A stretch of 59,506 nucleotides of DNA, taken from the NCBI GenBank assembly GCA_029204225.1, contig MU833218.1, positions 1 to 59,506 on the forward strand. The letters run 5' to 3'. Positions 21,945-34,206 of the stretch are shown here, in pieces. The notes under the pieces were generated by a model. That model did not search any database. It worked only from the letters and a program-made list of their open reading frames with translations, and was not told where the DNA came from. A program made the translations under genes and the position numbers. The stretch is from Diphasiastrum complanatum (Eukaryota; Streptophyta; Lycopodiopsida; Lycopodiales; Lycopodiaceae). Each line of letters begins with the position of its first letter. Position 1 is the first letter of the stretch.

Positions 21945-23095
21945 TAAGCAATGCTAGCCATAGAGAAACACAAAAAGTTTCCAAAGAAATCCGATGTAAA
22001 TGATGATGATCAAGGATCCTCATTAGACAAGAAAAAGAAAGACAAGTGCTTTTATAGCCAGAAGCCTAGCCATTGGGCTAGAGATTGTCGCAAGAAGAAG
22101 ACTAATATCAAGAAAGGCAAAGTGAAGCAATTGACTAACCTTGTTGAAGAAGATCTTTATAACAACAATGAAAATCAGAGTACGACATTTGCTACAACAT
22201 TGCCATCACAACATTCTATTGATAACAAGCATTGGTTTGTGTATTCAAGAGCGACGAAACACATGACAAGCAACAAATCTTGCTTCAAGAAATTGGATCT
22301 AATCAATGATGAAGATAGAGTTGCTCAGGTGAATGGCGATGAGTGCCACATCCATGGAGTTGGAATAGTGCCTAGTGTCTATCCAATTTCTTGATGGGCA
22401 AGTGAAGGTTATTGAAAACATCATGTATGTTCCTGACCTACAGAAAAGTCTTCATTAATTAGTACAATGATAGATTATAAGGTGAAAGTATAATTCAACA
22501 AGAAGAAATGCCTAATCATGAAATAAGGTTTCAAGGTGATTGCTAAAGGACTTGTGGATCATACAAGTTAAATATTGTGGTTACTGACTGCAAAGCATTA
22601 GTAGCAATTCCAATATCTCAAAGTGATTGGTGGCATAGATGCCTAGGGCATCCAAACTTCATAAGTTTGAGCTTATTTAAAAAACTGAAGATGGTGACAA
22701 GATTATCCAATTTGGACGATAAAGAAGAATCCATTTACAAGGGATCCATTCTTAGGAAGTCACATAGAGAGAACTTCGACAAAGAGAAAACAACAAGGCC
22801 GAAGCGAGTGCTTGAGAATACACTCAGATTTATGTGGACCAATGAAGATAATGTCAATTATTTTAATTTATGACCTTCATTGACAATTACTCAAGACTTG
22901 GATCTGCAAAATTAGGAAAAAGTTTAATACATTCGAGTATTTCAAAAACTTTAAAGCATTGGTGGAAAATCAATCAGGTCTCAAGATCAAAGTACTCATA
23001 TATGATCGTGGTGGTGAGTATCGATTCACATCTTTTATTGACTTTTGCAAAAAAACATGGAATTAAGCAATAATATTTTTTGAAATGGGAAATAG
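21945..23095 (+). pseudogene. Ty1/copia fragment: zinc knuckle, protease, pre-integrase, integrase start
   Basis: The stretch 21951-22394 has a lysine-rich linker, a zinc knuckle whose second cysteine is a serine (CFYSQKPSHWARDC), and a protease active-site region in which DSGAT has become YSRAT. Then 22577-22873 has the pre-integrase WWHRCLGHPNF block. From 22870 the integrase start MTFIDNYSRLG is followed by frameshifted core sequence to about 23070. Both catalytic motifs of the protease and knuckle are damaged, so this copy is old. No LTRs were found on either side, and it ends at the foldback. Confidence 0.82.
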
Positions 23096-23099
23096 ATTA

Positions 23100-24930
23100 G
23101 AGACCCAAATTTTCACCTAAATTTGCAATCTCAAATAATATTATGTTTAGATACCTTTTCAGAATGCAACTTCTGGAAAAATATAAAAAAATATATATAC
23201 ATGTTCAAAAATATCGTACAAGTGAAAATTAAAAAAACTCATAATATTACAAATGATAAGTTCTTATAGATTGCTAGCTAGAAAATATTTGTTGAAATTT
23301 ATAGTTTGGCAAGAAAGTTTTTTAGAGGATAAATTGTCTTTGTGAAAATTTACTTAAACTCAGTAAGTTTAAAAATATGACCACTTTATTCTATTGAAAT
23401 TAATATTTTATACAAATATTAATAGGATTAAGATTTGTAACTTTTGATTTTTTTTTTTATTATTTCTAGTTTTTGTTAATTCTTATTGTTAAAATAAAAA
23501 ATGTTAATTTTTTGTTTGAATTTAAATTATTTTTGAGTTTTGAATTTTTTTTTTTTTTTAAGTTTTTGAATTTCTTTTCTAAAAAATAGGGTTTTTTGAT
23601 TTCTTTAAATTTAATTTTAACTATTTTTTAAATTGATTTCTTTTATAAATTATACTTTTGTTTGTCTTTTAAGAAAAAACTAGTGTTTAAAATTTTTAAT
23701 TTTTTGTTAATGTTTTACAATTTAAAATCTAATATTTCTAATTAGCTCATATATATTTTACAATTTTTTACACGTTATAAAATTTAAAAATTTTATGTTC
23801 TCGAATATACATTGATTTTCAAAAAAAATTAAATATATTTATCAATTCTTTTAGAATTATATTATTTTGAGCTTTTATTTTTAAGTTTTTAATGCCATGT
23901 GACACCGGACACCCCTCGTCTTTTTTGTTGAACGTAGCTCTCTTTGACAAGGCTATGTCTAACATAGTTTCATCGGTGAGCATAGCCTCTTTCAATAAAA
24001 TCATGCTCAAAGCTTTGCCATGCATAGCTTTGAGCATGACTTCGTCAACAAAGTTGTTGATGAAAGCACCTTTGTCAACGACTATGTCAGCCATAGTTGT
24101 TGTCAACACGGCTATGTCTGACATAATATTATTGACAAAATTATTAACAAAACCATATTTTGTCAATAACTTTGTCGAAGAAGTCATGTTCAAAGCTATG
24201 CATGGCTTTGAATATGATTTCATCGACAAAGTTGTTGACAGAATTATTATTGATCGACAATTTTGTTTTAAAAGTTGTGCTCAAAGCAATGCTTTGAGCA
24301 TGACTTTGTCGAAAGAGGCTCTGTCTAGCATAAGTTTGTCGACGAAGTTATGCCAAGCATAGCCTTGCCAATGAGAGTTATGCTCAGTATAGAAGTCCAA
24401 TACCATGTGGCAAGTGTTCGGTGCCACATGACATTAAAAAATAAAAAATAAAAACTAAAAATAATATAATTCTAGAAGAGTTGAGAAGTATATCTAAACA
24501 TCTTAAAAATTGATGTAACATTCAAGAAATAAAACTTTTACATTTTAAAATTATAGATTTAGAATTTTAAATATTAAAAAAATTTAAGTTTTAAAAATTT
24601 TAAATCCAAAGATTTTTAAAAGCTCAATATTTTTTTAAGAATTAAAAGATTTTAAAACTATTTAAAAAATAGTCAAATAAATTACATATAAAGATAAAAA
24701 TATATAAATTAAAAAAAAATAAAATACAAATAACTCAAATATCAAAAAACTAATTTTTTTTATTAATTTCTCTTTATAATTACATAATTTAAAATTTTAA
24801 AAAATTAACAATATAAAATTTTTAAAACGAAATCATAAGTTAAAAATTTGTAGATTCAAAAATATTAAAAATACAATATACTAAGTAAATAATGTTCTTT
24901 GAAATCACATTTGCTAAGAGCATTGATATT
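23100..24930. repeat. Long imperfect inverted repeat (foldback element)
   Basis: The two halves are reverse complements of each other around a centre near 24150. The clearest part pairs 23842-23917 with 24408-24482 (left TAATGCCATGTGACACCGGACAC against right-arm reverse complement TAATGTCATGTGGCACCGAACAC), and similarity of roughly 75-80% by eye continues outwards in AT-rich sequence to about 23490 and 24810, more weakly to 23110 and 24925. The centre contains shorter nested inverted repeats built of TTTGTCAA, CAAAGCTTTGAGCATG and GCTATG words. No transposase is inside. It is most like a non-autonomous foldback or long-TIR DNA transposon. Confidence 0.75.
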
Positions 24931-25559
24931 TGTATTTTAATTCTCATAAAAAAAATTGTAATTATTGTTTTCACAAGCTTTGATATTTTTTAACACTCAT
25001 GCTCATTATATATATTTGGATTAGACATTATTTAGAGTTACAATGTAACAAATACTTGTATGTTTATTTGTTTGTCAAGATTTTTTTTAGAATGATGAAA
25101 TGATATAACATAATTGAGTTTAGTTTGTTTATTCATGTTTGATATTTTTCAATAATTTTCAGAGGCAATAATAACAAAAGACATCGATATCTTTTAGTTT
25201 TTAAAAAAAAATAGATGATGATCTTTTTAAAATTGCTAGAGTTTTTTGTTTCATTTTAGAAAGTAGTTTGATTTTTTTTTGTGTATTTATCACAACCAAC
25301 ATGGAATATATTCTATGAGTTTTTTTTTTCAACGTTAATTTAATGACAAAAATTTTACAATGAATTCAATCCTAATCAATCCTAAAAGTGATGGGGGATT
25401 CACAAATCAAAGATCCAGATCCAAACTATGAGCTAAAATCAAGACTAGTTACCAAAAAAGCTAATTTGACATTTAACTCCACAAAGGACACATAGATTTG
25501 ATCAAACACACAAAAGTAAAGTGAAACAAGCTCCTATCTTCCAAAAGGTGTGCAGAGAA
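24931..25559. other. No gene recognised
   Basis: Very AT-rich spacer, with poly-T/A runs, between the foldback and the next copia fragment. Confidence 0.4.
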
Positions 25560-25725
25560 AGAGACTGGTAAGACAATCAAAGCCTTGAGGTCCGATAATG
25601 GTGGAGAATACATCTCTACCGGATTCAAGGAGTACTGCTAGAGCCAAGACATTGAACAATAGTTTATTACTCCTTATTCACCTCAGTCTAATGGCTTAGT
25701 CGAGAGGAAGAATCATAATGAAAAA
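25560..25725 (+). pseudogene. Copia integrase core fragment
   Basis: The frame reads ETGKTIKALRSDNGGEYIST and then, after two stops, TPYSPQSNGLVERKN. These are the second and third catalytic blocks of a copia integrase. The fragment is only about 165 bp and has no neighbours of the same element, so it is a relic. Confidence 0.85.
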
Positions 25726-26320
25726 ACTCTTTATCTCTGTCTGAGAATTCCGATGAAGCTCAGATAGAGTCGATCTGTCGGATAAGACTACTACCTCAAC
25801 CCGCGATCAATCATCCTCCAAATGGTAGATAGCTACTACTAAGTTGACTATAAGTTTATGAACAGTAGATAATGTCTTAATGACAGTGAAAATATATTTA
25901 TTGATAAAAAGTGATCAAACATCGCAGCATTCACAGATTACACATTGAGCAGAAAAGGATGTACTCGTCTATAATATCAGAGTCGAGTGTACATTGAAAT
26001 TCTTTCTTGAGTGTTGTCTGTTTTTCAGATCAGCGCGTCGGCGTGAGAGAGGTGTTCTCTTCTCACGAAAGGAACTACCTACTACTAGATCTATATTTCT
26101 TCCTTGATACACGTCTCATTGATGAGTGTTGCGTTCTAGAAACTATATACTCTGTATATATCTTTGTTTGTATCTTTCGTTGATCCTTTATATGAGCAAT
26201 TCAGGGATTTGATTAAATTAAAAGATCTAATAAAAAAAAAATTTTAGTCCAACTTTCTATCATTGTCCTCTGTGAATTAGTCGTCTTCTACCCGTTGCGC
26301 AGTGCCTTCACACTGCAGAC
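25726..26320. other. No gene recognised; possible LTR remnant
   Basis: A TGTCGGATAAG stretch at about 25777 resembles the outer edge of copia LTRs in this window. Pyrimidine-rich and TATATACTCTGTATATATC sequence follows near 26146. No partner copy was found. Confidence 0.3.
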
Positions 26321-26329
26321 CTTCTCATT

Positions 26330-26510
26330 TTTTCTAAAGGACATTTTTTGCGACTTTAAAAGTAGTGTCGCTTTTCTAAGGGCAAGTGTCATTTTTTTTT
26401 TAAAGGCAAAAAAACCCGACAGTAGGTCTAAAAACTTTTCCAAGGCATTTGGAGATAGTGTCGCTTTTTTTCGAAAGGTGAAAAATGCGACAATGTTGCT
26501 TTGATGTAAC
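26330..26510. repeat. GCGACA-type repeat module, copy 2
   Basis: Repeated GTGTCGCTTTT, TGCGAC and AAAGGCAAAAAAACCCGACAG words resemble the tandem module in the copia-A LTR (3521-3727). Here the module directly interrupts the protease region of the copia-E fragment. Confidence 0.5.
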
Positions 26511-27532
26511 GAAGTGTGAAGTAGCTCTTGAATCAAGGATCACCTCTTGTGTGTCAGATGTGGAGGCTGCACACACGTCTGTACACAGATAGGCCGTTGA
26601 ATTTTCACTGTTCGACCTCTCTTTGTCCATCTTCGAGCTTTCTGGCTCTTCAACGTAGGAAGAACTATTATTGTTCTCCCGTTTTCCTTGAGGCTACTTA
26701 TTCCTTGAGTTTCAGTAGCCATCCATGGCTGTATGTTCTTGTGACAATGGATACACTCAATCTTCGGATTGAGCCAACCTGAATCGACAGTATGTCCTTC
26801 GCGTCTGCATCTCACGCATGTTTCTTTGTCATCATTCTGTTGTTTAGGCTTTTCTTTGTTCTTCCAGCCGCCTTTGTTGGCTCCCTCTCATTGTTGGTCT
26901 CGATCCTACTTTTGGTCTAACTCCCTCTTAGACTTGAACTGCTTCTTTGGCTTCTCCTTGTTGCCGTAGAGAGCTTGATCAGAAACGTCCTTGTGATCAA
27001 GGTGTTCACGGGCTTCGACTTATTCTCAAATCTCGATCATGCCTTTTCGAGTGTCATTGTTGGATCCTTCGCTAGCAATGTTCGGGTTGTCTGTAAAGAT
27101 CTTGGTAAAGCTCTTAACAGGTAGGTGAGTTGCTTCTCTGCTGATACTGCATTATCTGTCCCGGCATTGTGTAATGAAAGGAACAGATCCTTCATCTCTC
27201 TGATAAACGAAGTTAGGTCTTTGCCATCCCATCGCAAATTCAGCTGATCTTCAAGAAGCATGATCTGGCTGTGTGATTTTGTTTGAAATTTGGTAAGCAA
27301 TGTATCCCACATCTCTCTTGCATTAGAGAGCGTCGTGAGGTCGAGCTTCAGGCTATCTTCAATGGATGATGACAATAGTAAGCTTATTTGAAGCAGAATA
27401 CTTGAGTGGCAACAGAGCTATAAATAAAGGATTTGGGTCACCGATGGGTAGTTGATTAAGATGTGATCTTTCTTGATAGCTGCTATCTCAATTGGCTGAA
27501 AGATCCGTTTGTTGATTGCGTTTTTCTGCCAT
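26511..27532 (-). pseudogene. Ty1/copia gag and protease start (copia-E)
   Basis: On the minus strand, gag starts at 27532 (MAEKRNQQTDLSAN, then a stop). The capsid continues at 27375-27037 with AREMWDTLLTKFQ, LNLRWDGKDL and the LLRALPRSLQT block. A zinc-knuckle-like CxxxGH segment is in 26815-26540, and a protease active site reads ILDSRATSHF near 26535 with the catalytic-loop glycine changed to arginine. It belongs to a different copia family from copia-B, -C and -D. It is broken by several frameshifts and truncated by the repeat module at about 26510. Confidence 0.8.
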
Positions 27533-30500
27533 ACATCAGATGATAGGAAACATAAGAGAGATGGCTGGTGATTTACCATTATTCCAGCAATGGACAACGA
27601 TGGTTGATGGTGAAATCCCTGCTTGATATGTCTCTCCTCTCGATCTCGATAGGGTTGCGACTGGGTTTTTCTTCAACCAGGAAAAGTGGCGGCCAATTCA
27701 AAGTTTAGGGCTTGGGAAACCCTAGTTGCATATTTTTGTTTTTTTGGCATGGTTCTTTTTAAAAAGAAATTTCCATTTCTTTTATGAATGCATGGTCATA
27801 TGGATTGTTAATTTAATAACGAATATGTGGCCCAAAGTCTCTTGTTGAACATCAACTCCATTTTGTCTGTTGTCATGCGATAATGGTTTCGAAAAGAAAA
27901 TCTATGAGATAATATGTCTAAACCAGCAAAGGTAAATAGAATTATTGAACTCTCTCGTTGTCCCTCTGAGCAAGTCTGGACCAGGACCAGAGGTTCGTTG
28001 CATAGCCAATAAAATGGTGTAAAGGAATATTTTGCTATTCTAACTGATAGTCTATGAGCTTGGTTCATAGATTTAGGATTGACAGCAAGATATTCGCTCC
28101 TCATGGGTTACTTTTCCGAAACGGTACCCGGTTCAAAAAAATTTTATTTTTCTGGTACTGTGTTTGATGGTGGAAGTTAAGTTCTTCCTAGGTTTTGAGT
28201 TAAGCTTTAATTTTTTCTTTTTTGTTGAATTTCAAGTTTGGTTAAAATTTGAAATCGGTTACTTGTCTGGTATAGTTCTAGTTGATACTAATCATTGAAA
28301 ATGGGTCAAGTGAACGTTTTGCAAGATGCTCGTCAAAAACCTTTAAACATTATGAAATGGCCAGATAAAATGAGTGATGACAGAACTCTTTATCCGATCA
28401 ATGGAATCTTGCTTGGATATAGTTTAAGAGTTTCTGAAATCCTATTGATAGGATTTTCATTTATGTAATTTCATATTATGAAGTTGGATAGTTTTTTGTC
28501 AATATTGAGTAATGTCAGACTAGTCAATAAAAAAAGAAAAACAGTCCAATTTTATTGAAAAAATTGTAATAATAGGAATGAAAAAATTGATTTAATTTCC
28601 AGCTAAATCCTATGGTGAATTATATTAAAATGGATTTTCTAGTTTATAAGAACAAGAGATAATATCCTATATGGATTATATGACAACTAGATGATCCATA
28701 GATCTCTAAAATATCAGATGAGACGGTTAAGGGTTTTCTAGAAGGAAAAGCTGATGGTATGGGACATCAATAATTTTGAAAAAAAATTCTAGGACTGTAA
28801 AGATCTGATGATCAATGGTGTATTTCTAGTACCTAGTCGCAATATGGGAAAAAGAAAACTGTTCGATCAAATGTGAGGTATTTTGTAAAATATTGAGGTC
28901 AGAGGCCATCATGTCTATTTCTCATTTTTTTTATTAACCCTTTACTTCTTAATAATTTTTCGAATATAAGACATCAGACTGGTTTATATGATTCTTTTCG
29001 GCATGAACTTATTCTTTTGAAAGACTGTTATGTCATATAAATTACTACTTGTGTGAATAGACTTGGAATTTAGACAAATTCTAAGGTTAAAGTATTTCAA
29101 TTTCTTAAATCTAGAATATCTCTTTCTGCATAAATGGATTTTGATGGAACGGTGGAATACTTCTTTGTGCATAGATGGATTTCAATGGAATGGTAGTTTC
29201 TGTCACTTGGGTTGAAAATATTTGAAGGAAAAGTCATGTTTGTAATAGAGTGAATCCTTTAGTGGAATGCACTTATTACTGACTTTTCTTTGATTTGAAT
29301 ATTTTCATATATCATCTTTTCAATTAACTTTTATTGAATTTGATAATTTCTTTAAAAAAAGAGGTGAAGTGATGGGATAAAATTCTATTTGGAAATTTGT
29401 GGGTTGCATAGTTTTCAGAAGAGAACCAGCTTTGGTCTGAAAGTAATTTTGGATAGATTCAGAGTAAGATACCTAATTGGAACTTTTCGAATAAGTGGAA
29501 TTCTTTAGAGATTGTGTGGGCAATCTGGAACTAGAACAGGTTTGAAATTTGAATCATTATTTTTAAGTAGTACAGTGAAAGGTCAAAGGTTTCTAGTTCC
29601 ATTTTGATTGGAATAGGAGTAAGTTTGATCAGAATTCAAGTCTGAGAATTCTGTATTGGATCAACCTAATCTTAGTTTTAGTACTAGTATCAGAGAGGGA
29701 TTGATTGAGTAGAAAAAATTATGTAATTAGAGGTAACTTGGATTGGAAAACTGTTGAGAGTGAATGTTATTCGTGTGAAAAATGGTCAAAATCTATCTTG
29801 GATTTTTTGTGTCTTTTAGTTTTTGAGGAAAAGATCACATGTCTGGAGCATGTTCCCACAAAATAGTTTATGATGTTTACTTTAGGGGTATCATAAAGAT
29901 TGCTAGTCAAGCATCTTGGTGTCACTAGGTGATAGGGCCAATTCTGGCTCTAGAGGTCAAATGGTCAAGTACATATGTTTTGACATGATTAGGCCAAAAT
30001 TTAATTGTGATGTAACTCAAGCTAGTTAGGTTGCTTACACATGTCAATTTTAGGTTTGATGAGTGATGCACCCTATGTGGTGGCAAAAGTCAAAGGTTCC
30101 AATCATAAGAGAGAGATGTGTTGTAAGGGTCCAATCAAAAGTGAGGGATGTTGCATCACACATCCAATAGGATTAGAGAGGCAATGGACAAAATTACTAT
30201 CCATACGTCGAACTGGCCAATCATCCACCAACCATATAGCTAGGAGATATCAATGGACTTCCATCGAGCCCTACAAGCTTACCAGCGGGAGTATAACCAC
30301 TCTCCTAATCCCACAGTCAGGAAATCGGCATTGTTCGCAAAAGATCTCACTCTCTTGGCATCCATGGCAACGTGATGGGATGATTACCTTCATACTTTGG
30401 CATTTGATCTGAATAAGCCAATGTCGTCAGAGAGTATTAAGGATAAGCTGTCGGTGGCCAGATTGTATTTCCATGTGGCAATGATGGGAGACTCCTAGGA

Positions 30501-30709
30501 ATCTCGATTCACAGCCTCCTGGATAACTTCAAAGTGGATTGTCGGAGCCCATCGTTTTTTTTGTCGCACAATTTAGATTTCAACACTGCCCGACTCGATT
30601 TCCTGGAGAAGGTGCATTTAATAAAGATTCGACATGATACAAATGAAAGTCCACAATAACTGCATCTCGCAAGTGTCGTGGGATCGCCACCAATTTTGGT
30701 GGGAGATAC
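27533..30709. other. No gene recognised (about 3.2 kb)
   Basis: The first about 130 bases are leader sequence of copia-E. The rest is AT-rich, with no conserved coding block, no LTR pair and no terminal repeats that I can see. A 123-codon open frame at 30041-30412 shows no protein-like pattern. The part just before 30710 could be the 3' end of a retroelement because of the purine-rich GGTGGGAGATAC next to a TGTTGGAG start. Confidence 0.4.
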
Positions 30710-31180
30710 TGTTGGAGGGTTTGCAGATCCCAAGGCAACCCTAATTCTAGTTAATACATGAGAGGGATTTGGCACCCTGCGTGTGTAAGTCCAACCGGAT
30801 GATCACATAGAGATTTGATTAATTAGAAAGTCAATAAAAGGACTTTAGGTCTTTTTGCGGGACTTTTAATGTCACAGGGCCTAAATGTCAAGTTAGTGAA
30901 TAAAGTTGGGTTTCCCTCCAATTTGAATGGGTTCCCACTCTTTTTTAAAATTTGAATAATTAGGGAGGCAGAAATGGACCGATAGGATTCAGTGGCCAGT
31001 GTCCTCCTCTCTATTATAGAAAGAGACCAAATCAAGTTTCCTACACATGTACATGTTTTTATTTCAATAAAGCAGATTGGTTCTCTTGTGAAATGGATTT
31101 ATGAATGTCCTTGCTCTCTAACACTTTCCTCCATCTCTCATGCTTTTATTGTGTTTGCTAATTGTTGGATCTGATTGTTA
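30710..31180 (+). repeat. Possible solo LTR
   Basis: It begins TGTTGGAGGG after a purine-rich GGTGGGAGATAC, a typical plant polypurine tract/LTR junction. Inside, TTTATTTCAATAAAGCAG near 31058-31075 looks like an LTR polyadenylation region. The right edge is uncertain, and no second copy is in the window. Confidence 0.3.
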
Positions 31181-31577
31181 TTGGAATTGCATATTTTTAT
31201 ACTTTTTATGAGGGAGAAAGGGAGAGAGAGAAAGGGTAAGCTATCTTCATTGTGGATCTTAGTGTTAATGGATGTAGTGTTAATGCTTAGTGTTAAGGGA
31301 TGTTAGAGTTAGATCTGGATCTTCCATTCATGCTGAAATCTGAAATATGTTATCGCTCTTATGGGAACGAATCTACGCGTGACAACTAACTTCATCTCCT
31401 TGATGCTAGATTGATTAGATCTTGGGTTGAGGATAGGAAAGGAAAGAAACCCACTACAATATAGTAGTTGATCAGGCACCAGACACCATTAGGGTCATCC
31501 ACGTGGTTAAATCTCCAAAGCAGTTTGACTCCACGGTGCCATAAGGGTCTGAGGAAGAGAATATCTTTGAAGAAGGA
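31181..31577. other. No gene recognised
   Basis: A short GA-rich stretch (31208-31235) and two near copies of a TAGTGTTAATG/AGTGTTAAGGGATG word around 31259-31302. It abuts the broken RNase H of copia-B. Confidence 0.4.
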
Positions 31578-32110
31578 GGCTGCGATATACTCTGATTCAA
31601 TAGAAGATAGAGCTACCGAAGATTGCTTGTGCAGGTTCCAAGAAATTGGACCATTGTTGAGGAAAAATGTAAATCCGAAAGTGGATTTACGAGTGTCTAC
31701 ATCTCCTGCCCAACTTGCATCTGTGAGATCACTGAGTAGATTGAGTTTGTTGTTGTCTACTAATCCATAACAAATGCAAAAGTCCATAGTAGCTCAAAGA
31801 TATCTCATGACTCTGATAAGGGCCTTCCAATGTTTTACACTACGAAAACTGACTGAGAGAGCTGACTGCAAAAGCTATGTCTGGCCTGGTACAAATCATT
31901 ACGTACATAAGAGATCCTATAATAGAATGGTACGGATACTCACGCATCTGCTACTTCTCATGAATTTTTTGAGGACACTGGTCCTTTGACAATTTGAGAC
32001 CTGGTTCCATTGGTGAGAGAGCTAACTTGCAATTAATCAGATTATTTCTAACTAACATGTTGTAGATGTACCTCTGTTGAGTAATGTAGATCAACTCTTG
32101 ATTTTTGTCT
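31578..32110 (-). pseudogene. RNase H fragment of copia-B
   Basis: The frame 31787-31578 has DASWAGDVDTRKSTFGF, GPISWNLHK and SSIESEYIAAS, the first half of a copia RNase H. It lacks the catalytic blocks that follow in the copia-C copy (39254-39856). The connection to reverse transcriptase (31790-32110) is frameshifted. Confidence 0.8.
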
Positions 32111-32800
32111 CAGTGGATTTGAATACCAAGGCAAAAATGAGCTTCGCCCAGATCGGTCATGTCGAATTTGGAAGATAGCATTGTCTTGGCCTCTTTTGTC
32201 AGATTGGTAGTGTTGTTGAAAAGCAATGTATCATCCACATATAGAGTGATAATGATAAAAGACTGTTGCACTGCTTTGAAGTAAACATTAGAATCTGAAG
32301 AGCTTGGCATGTAGCCGTGATCGATAAGGAAAGTATTGATCCTTTGAAACCATGCCCGAGCATATTGCTTCAAGCCATAAAGTGCCTTATAGAGTTTACA
32401 CACATGATTGTGTTTACCCTCGATAATATAACCTTCGGATTGCACCATGTAAATGTCTTCTTCGATAATCCCTTTGAGATATGTTGTCTGTACATCCATT
32501 TGATGTATTTTCAGTTCTGCTGCAGCGGCGAATAATAGCAAAAGTCAAATAGAAGGATGCTTGACAACTAGACTGAAGGTCTCAACGTAATCGACTTTGT
32601 ATACCTAAGAAAATCCTCTAGCAACAAGTCATGTTTTTCTCCTGTTGATGCTTCCATCTGCATTGTACTTGACTTTGAAAATCCATTTGCAATCAACTAC
32701 ATTTCTGCTAGCAGGTAATACGACAATCGCCCATGTCTGGTTTTTTATAAGAGATGACTACTCTTTATCCATAGCTTCTTTCCAGAGATCTGAATCAGGC
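32110..32800 (-). pseudogene. Reverse transcriptase of copia-B
   Basis: The minus-strand open stretch 32541-32110 has IHQMDVQTTYLKG, KALYGLKQYARAWF (QAPRAW is usual), LYVDDTLLF with the catalytic YVDD, and MTDLGEAHFCLGIQIH. The N-terminal part to about 32800 is broken by stops. It is nearly a duplicate of the copia-C reverse transcriptase. Confidence 0.88.
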
Positions 32801-32803
32801 TGA

Positions 32804-33960
32804 CTAAGTGCCTCTTGGATAGTCGTCGGCTTCTGAACAAGATAGGTTGCAGGCTTGATAATACCGGTTAGGTGGTCTGCTTGCTCTTGAAGATCTTCTG
32901 GGTAATAGAGGAAGTTGATCATTTCCATCATATTGTAGTTGTTGAACTACAACATCATCATCTTCTGATTCGTCGTTGATATGTTGTTTGTCGAGAGTAG
33001 AAGAGCTTGGACCTTCAATGAAAATAGTCGAATGAGAAACTGGAACGTTCAATATGTCAGGAGAATTTGACAGGTCAGCTACATGGGCACTGTCTTTTCC
33101 TTTGAGGTCGACAAACTGATCTTCGATGAAGATGACATCCCGACTAGTGAATATCTTCGACTCATAGGATCGAACAACTTGTAGGCTTGATCTGAAGTAG
33201 TGTAGCTGACGAAAATACATTTGATACTCTTGAAGTTGAGCTTCTTCCAGAGATCATGAGGAATCTGCGCATAAGCAGTACATCCAAAAACTTGTAAGTT
33301 TGATAAAGAAGGTTTCGTACCTGTCCAAACTTTGAATGGTGTTTTGTTTGAGAGACCTTTAGTGTTCAGAATATAGGTTGTTGTTGAAACAGCTTCAACC
33401 CAGAAGGACTTTGGAAGTGTCGCATGTGATAACATGCACTTTGCCGATACTAAGGTTCTGTTTTTTCTCTTAGCAAGACCATTTGACTGAGGCAGTAATG
33501 TATCGTTGCTCAATGTCATTGTTAAAGCAATACTCCTTGAGTTCGGTGAAGATGTATTCTCCCCCATTATCTGATCTCAATGCTTTGATTCATTTGCCAG
33601 TTTGATTTTCTGCATGCTCTTTGAATTGTCTGAACTTGATGAAAGCCTCTGATTTCTGTTGGTATTCTTCTGAAGAATTCGTCAATAAAGGTAATGAAAT
33701 ACTTTGCATCTAGCAATGAAGGAGTTTGCATAGGTCCACATATATCTGTATGAACAAGATCTAGCAGACCTTTTGTTGCATGCCTATGACTTGATCCAGA
33801 AGGAATCCTAGTCTGCTTTCCAAGGACACAGCTATGGCAGATAGGGAGATCGTCTTTACCAGAAAGATAGTGGAGATCAAGAGCCATGGATTGTCTGGAC
33901 ATGTTCAAAACAGGTGCATAATTCAAGTGTCCTAAGCGATGATGCCATAGTTATGCTTTA
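32804..33960 (-). pseudogene. Pre-integrase, integrase and linker of copia-B
   Basis: The frame from 33926 has the pre-integrase CHSCVLGKQTRIP block and the integrase start (HTDICGPM, FITFIDEFFRR). Frameshifts split the core, which resumes with LPQSNGLAKRKNRT, where the catalytic glutamate of the usual GxAERKN reads K. The linker to reverse transcriptase (33220-32804) has the RRSSRASRPPNRY motif typical of copia polyproteins. Confidence 0.85.
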
Positions 33961-34206
33961 TTGACAAAAACAAAGTTTTTCAAGGCTTGACTAATTTCAT
34001 AATAACAATGTGCCAATCTATGTAGGTAACCTTGTCTCTTGCCAAGTGCAAGAACCTTGTTACTCCTATCAGTAATTCTGCATTGATCATATTCAAATTC
34101 TACCTTCAAGACCTAAATATGTAATTCTACTTACTAATAACAAATTTGTAGAGAGTTTAGAAACATATAAAACCTTTGATAGTAGTTTGAATTGATCGTG
34201 CTGGAA

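Noticed and set aside
23819-24362. Overlapping open frames of 136 and 156 codons on opposite strands
   Set aside because: They mirror each other because the DNA is an inverted repeat; the amino-acid content (runs of Thr, Ser, Leu, Met) is not protein-like.
26295-26504. Phenylalanine/lysine-rich open frame
   Set aside because: It is produced by the GCGACA-type repeat module and has no coding pattern.
30041-30412. 123-codon open frame
   Set aside because: No conserved block, and the amino-acid mix is that of untranslated sequence; alternative frames look no worse.
31392-31577. C-terminal continuation of the copia-B RNase H frame
   Set aside because: After EYIAAS the sequence no longer resembles RNase H; it is unrelated flanking DNA that happens to stay open.
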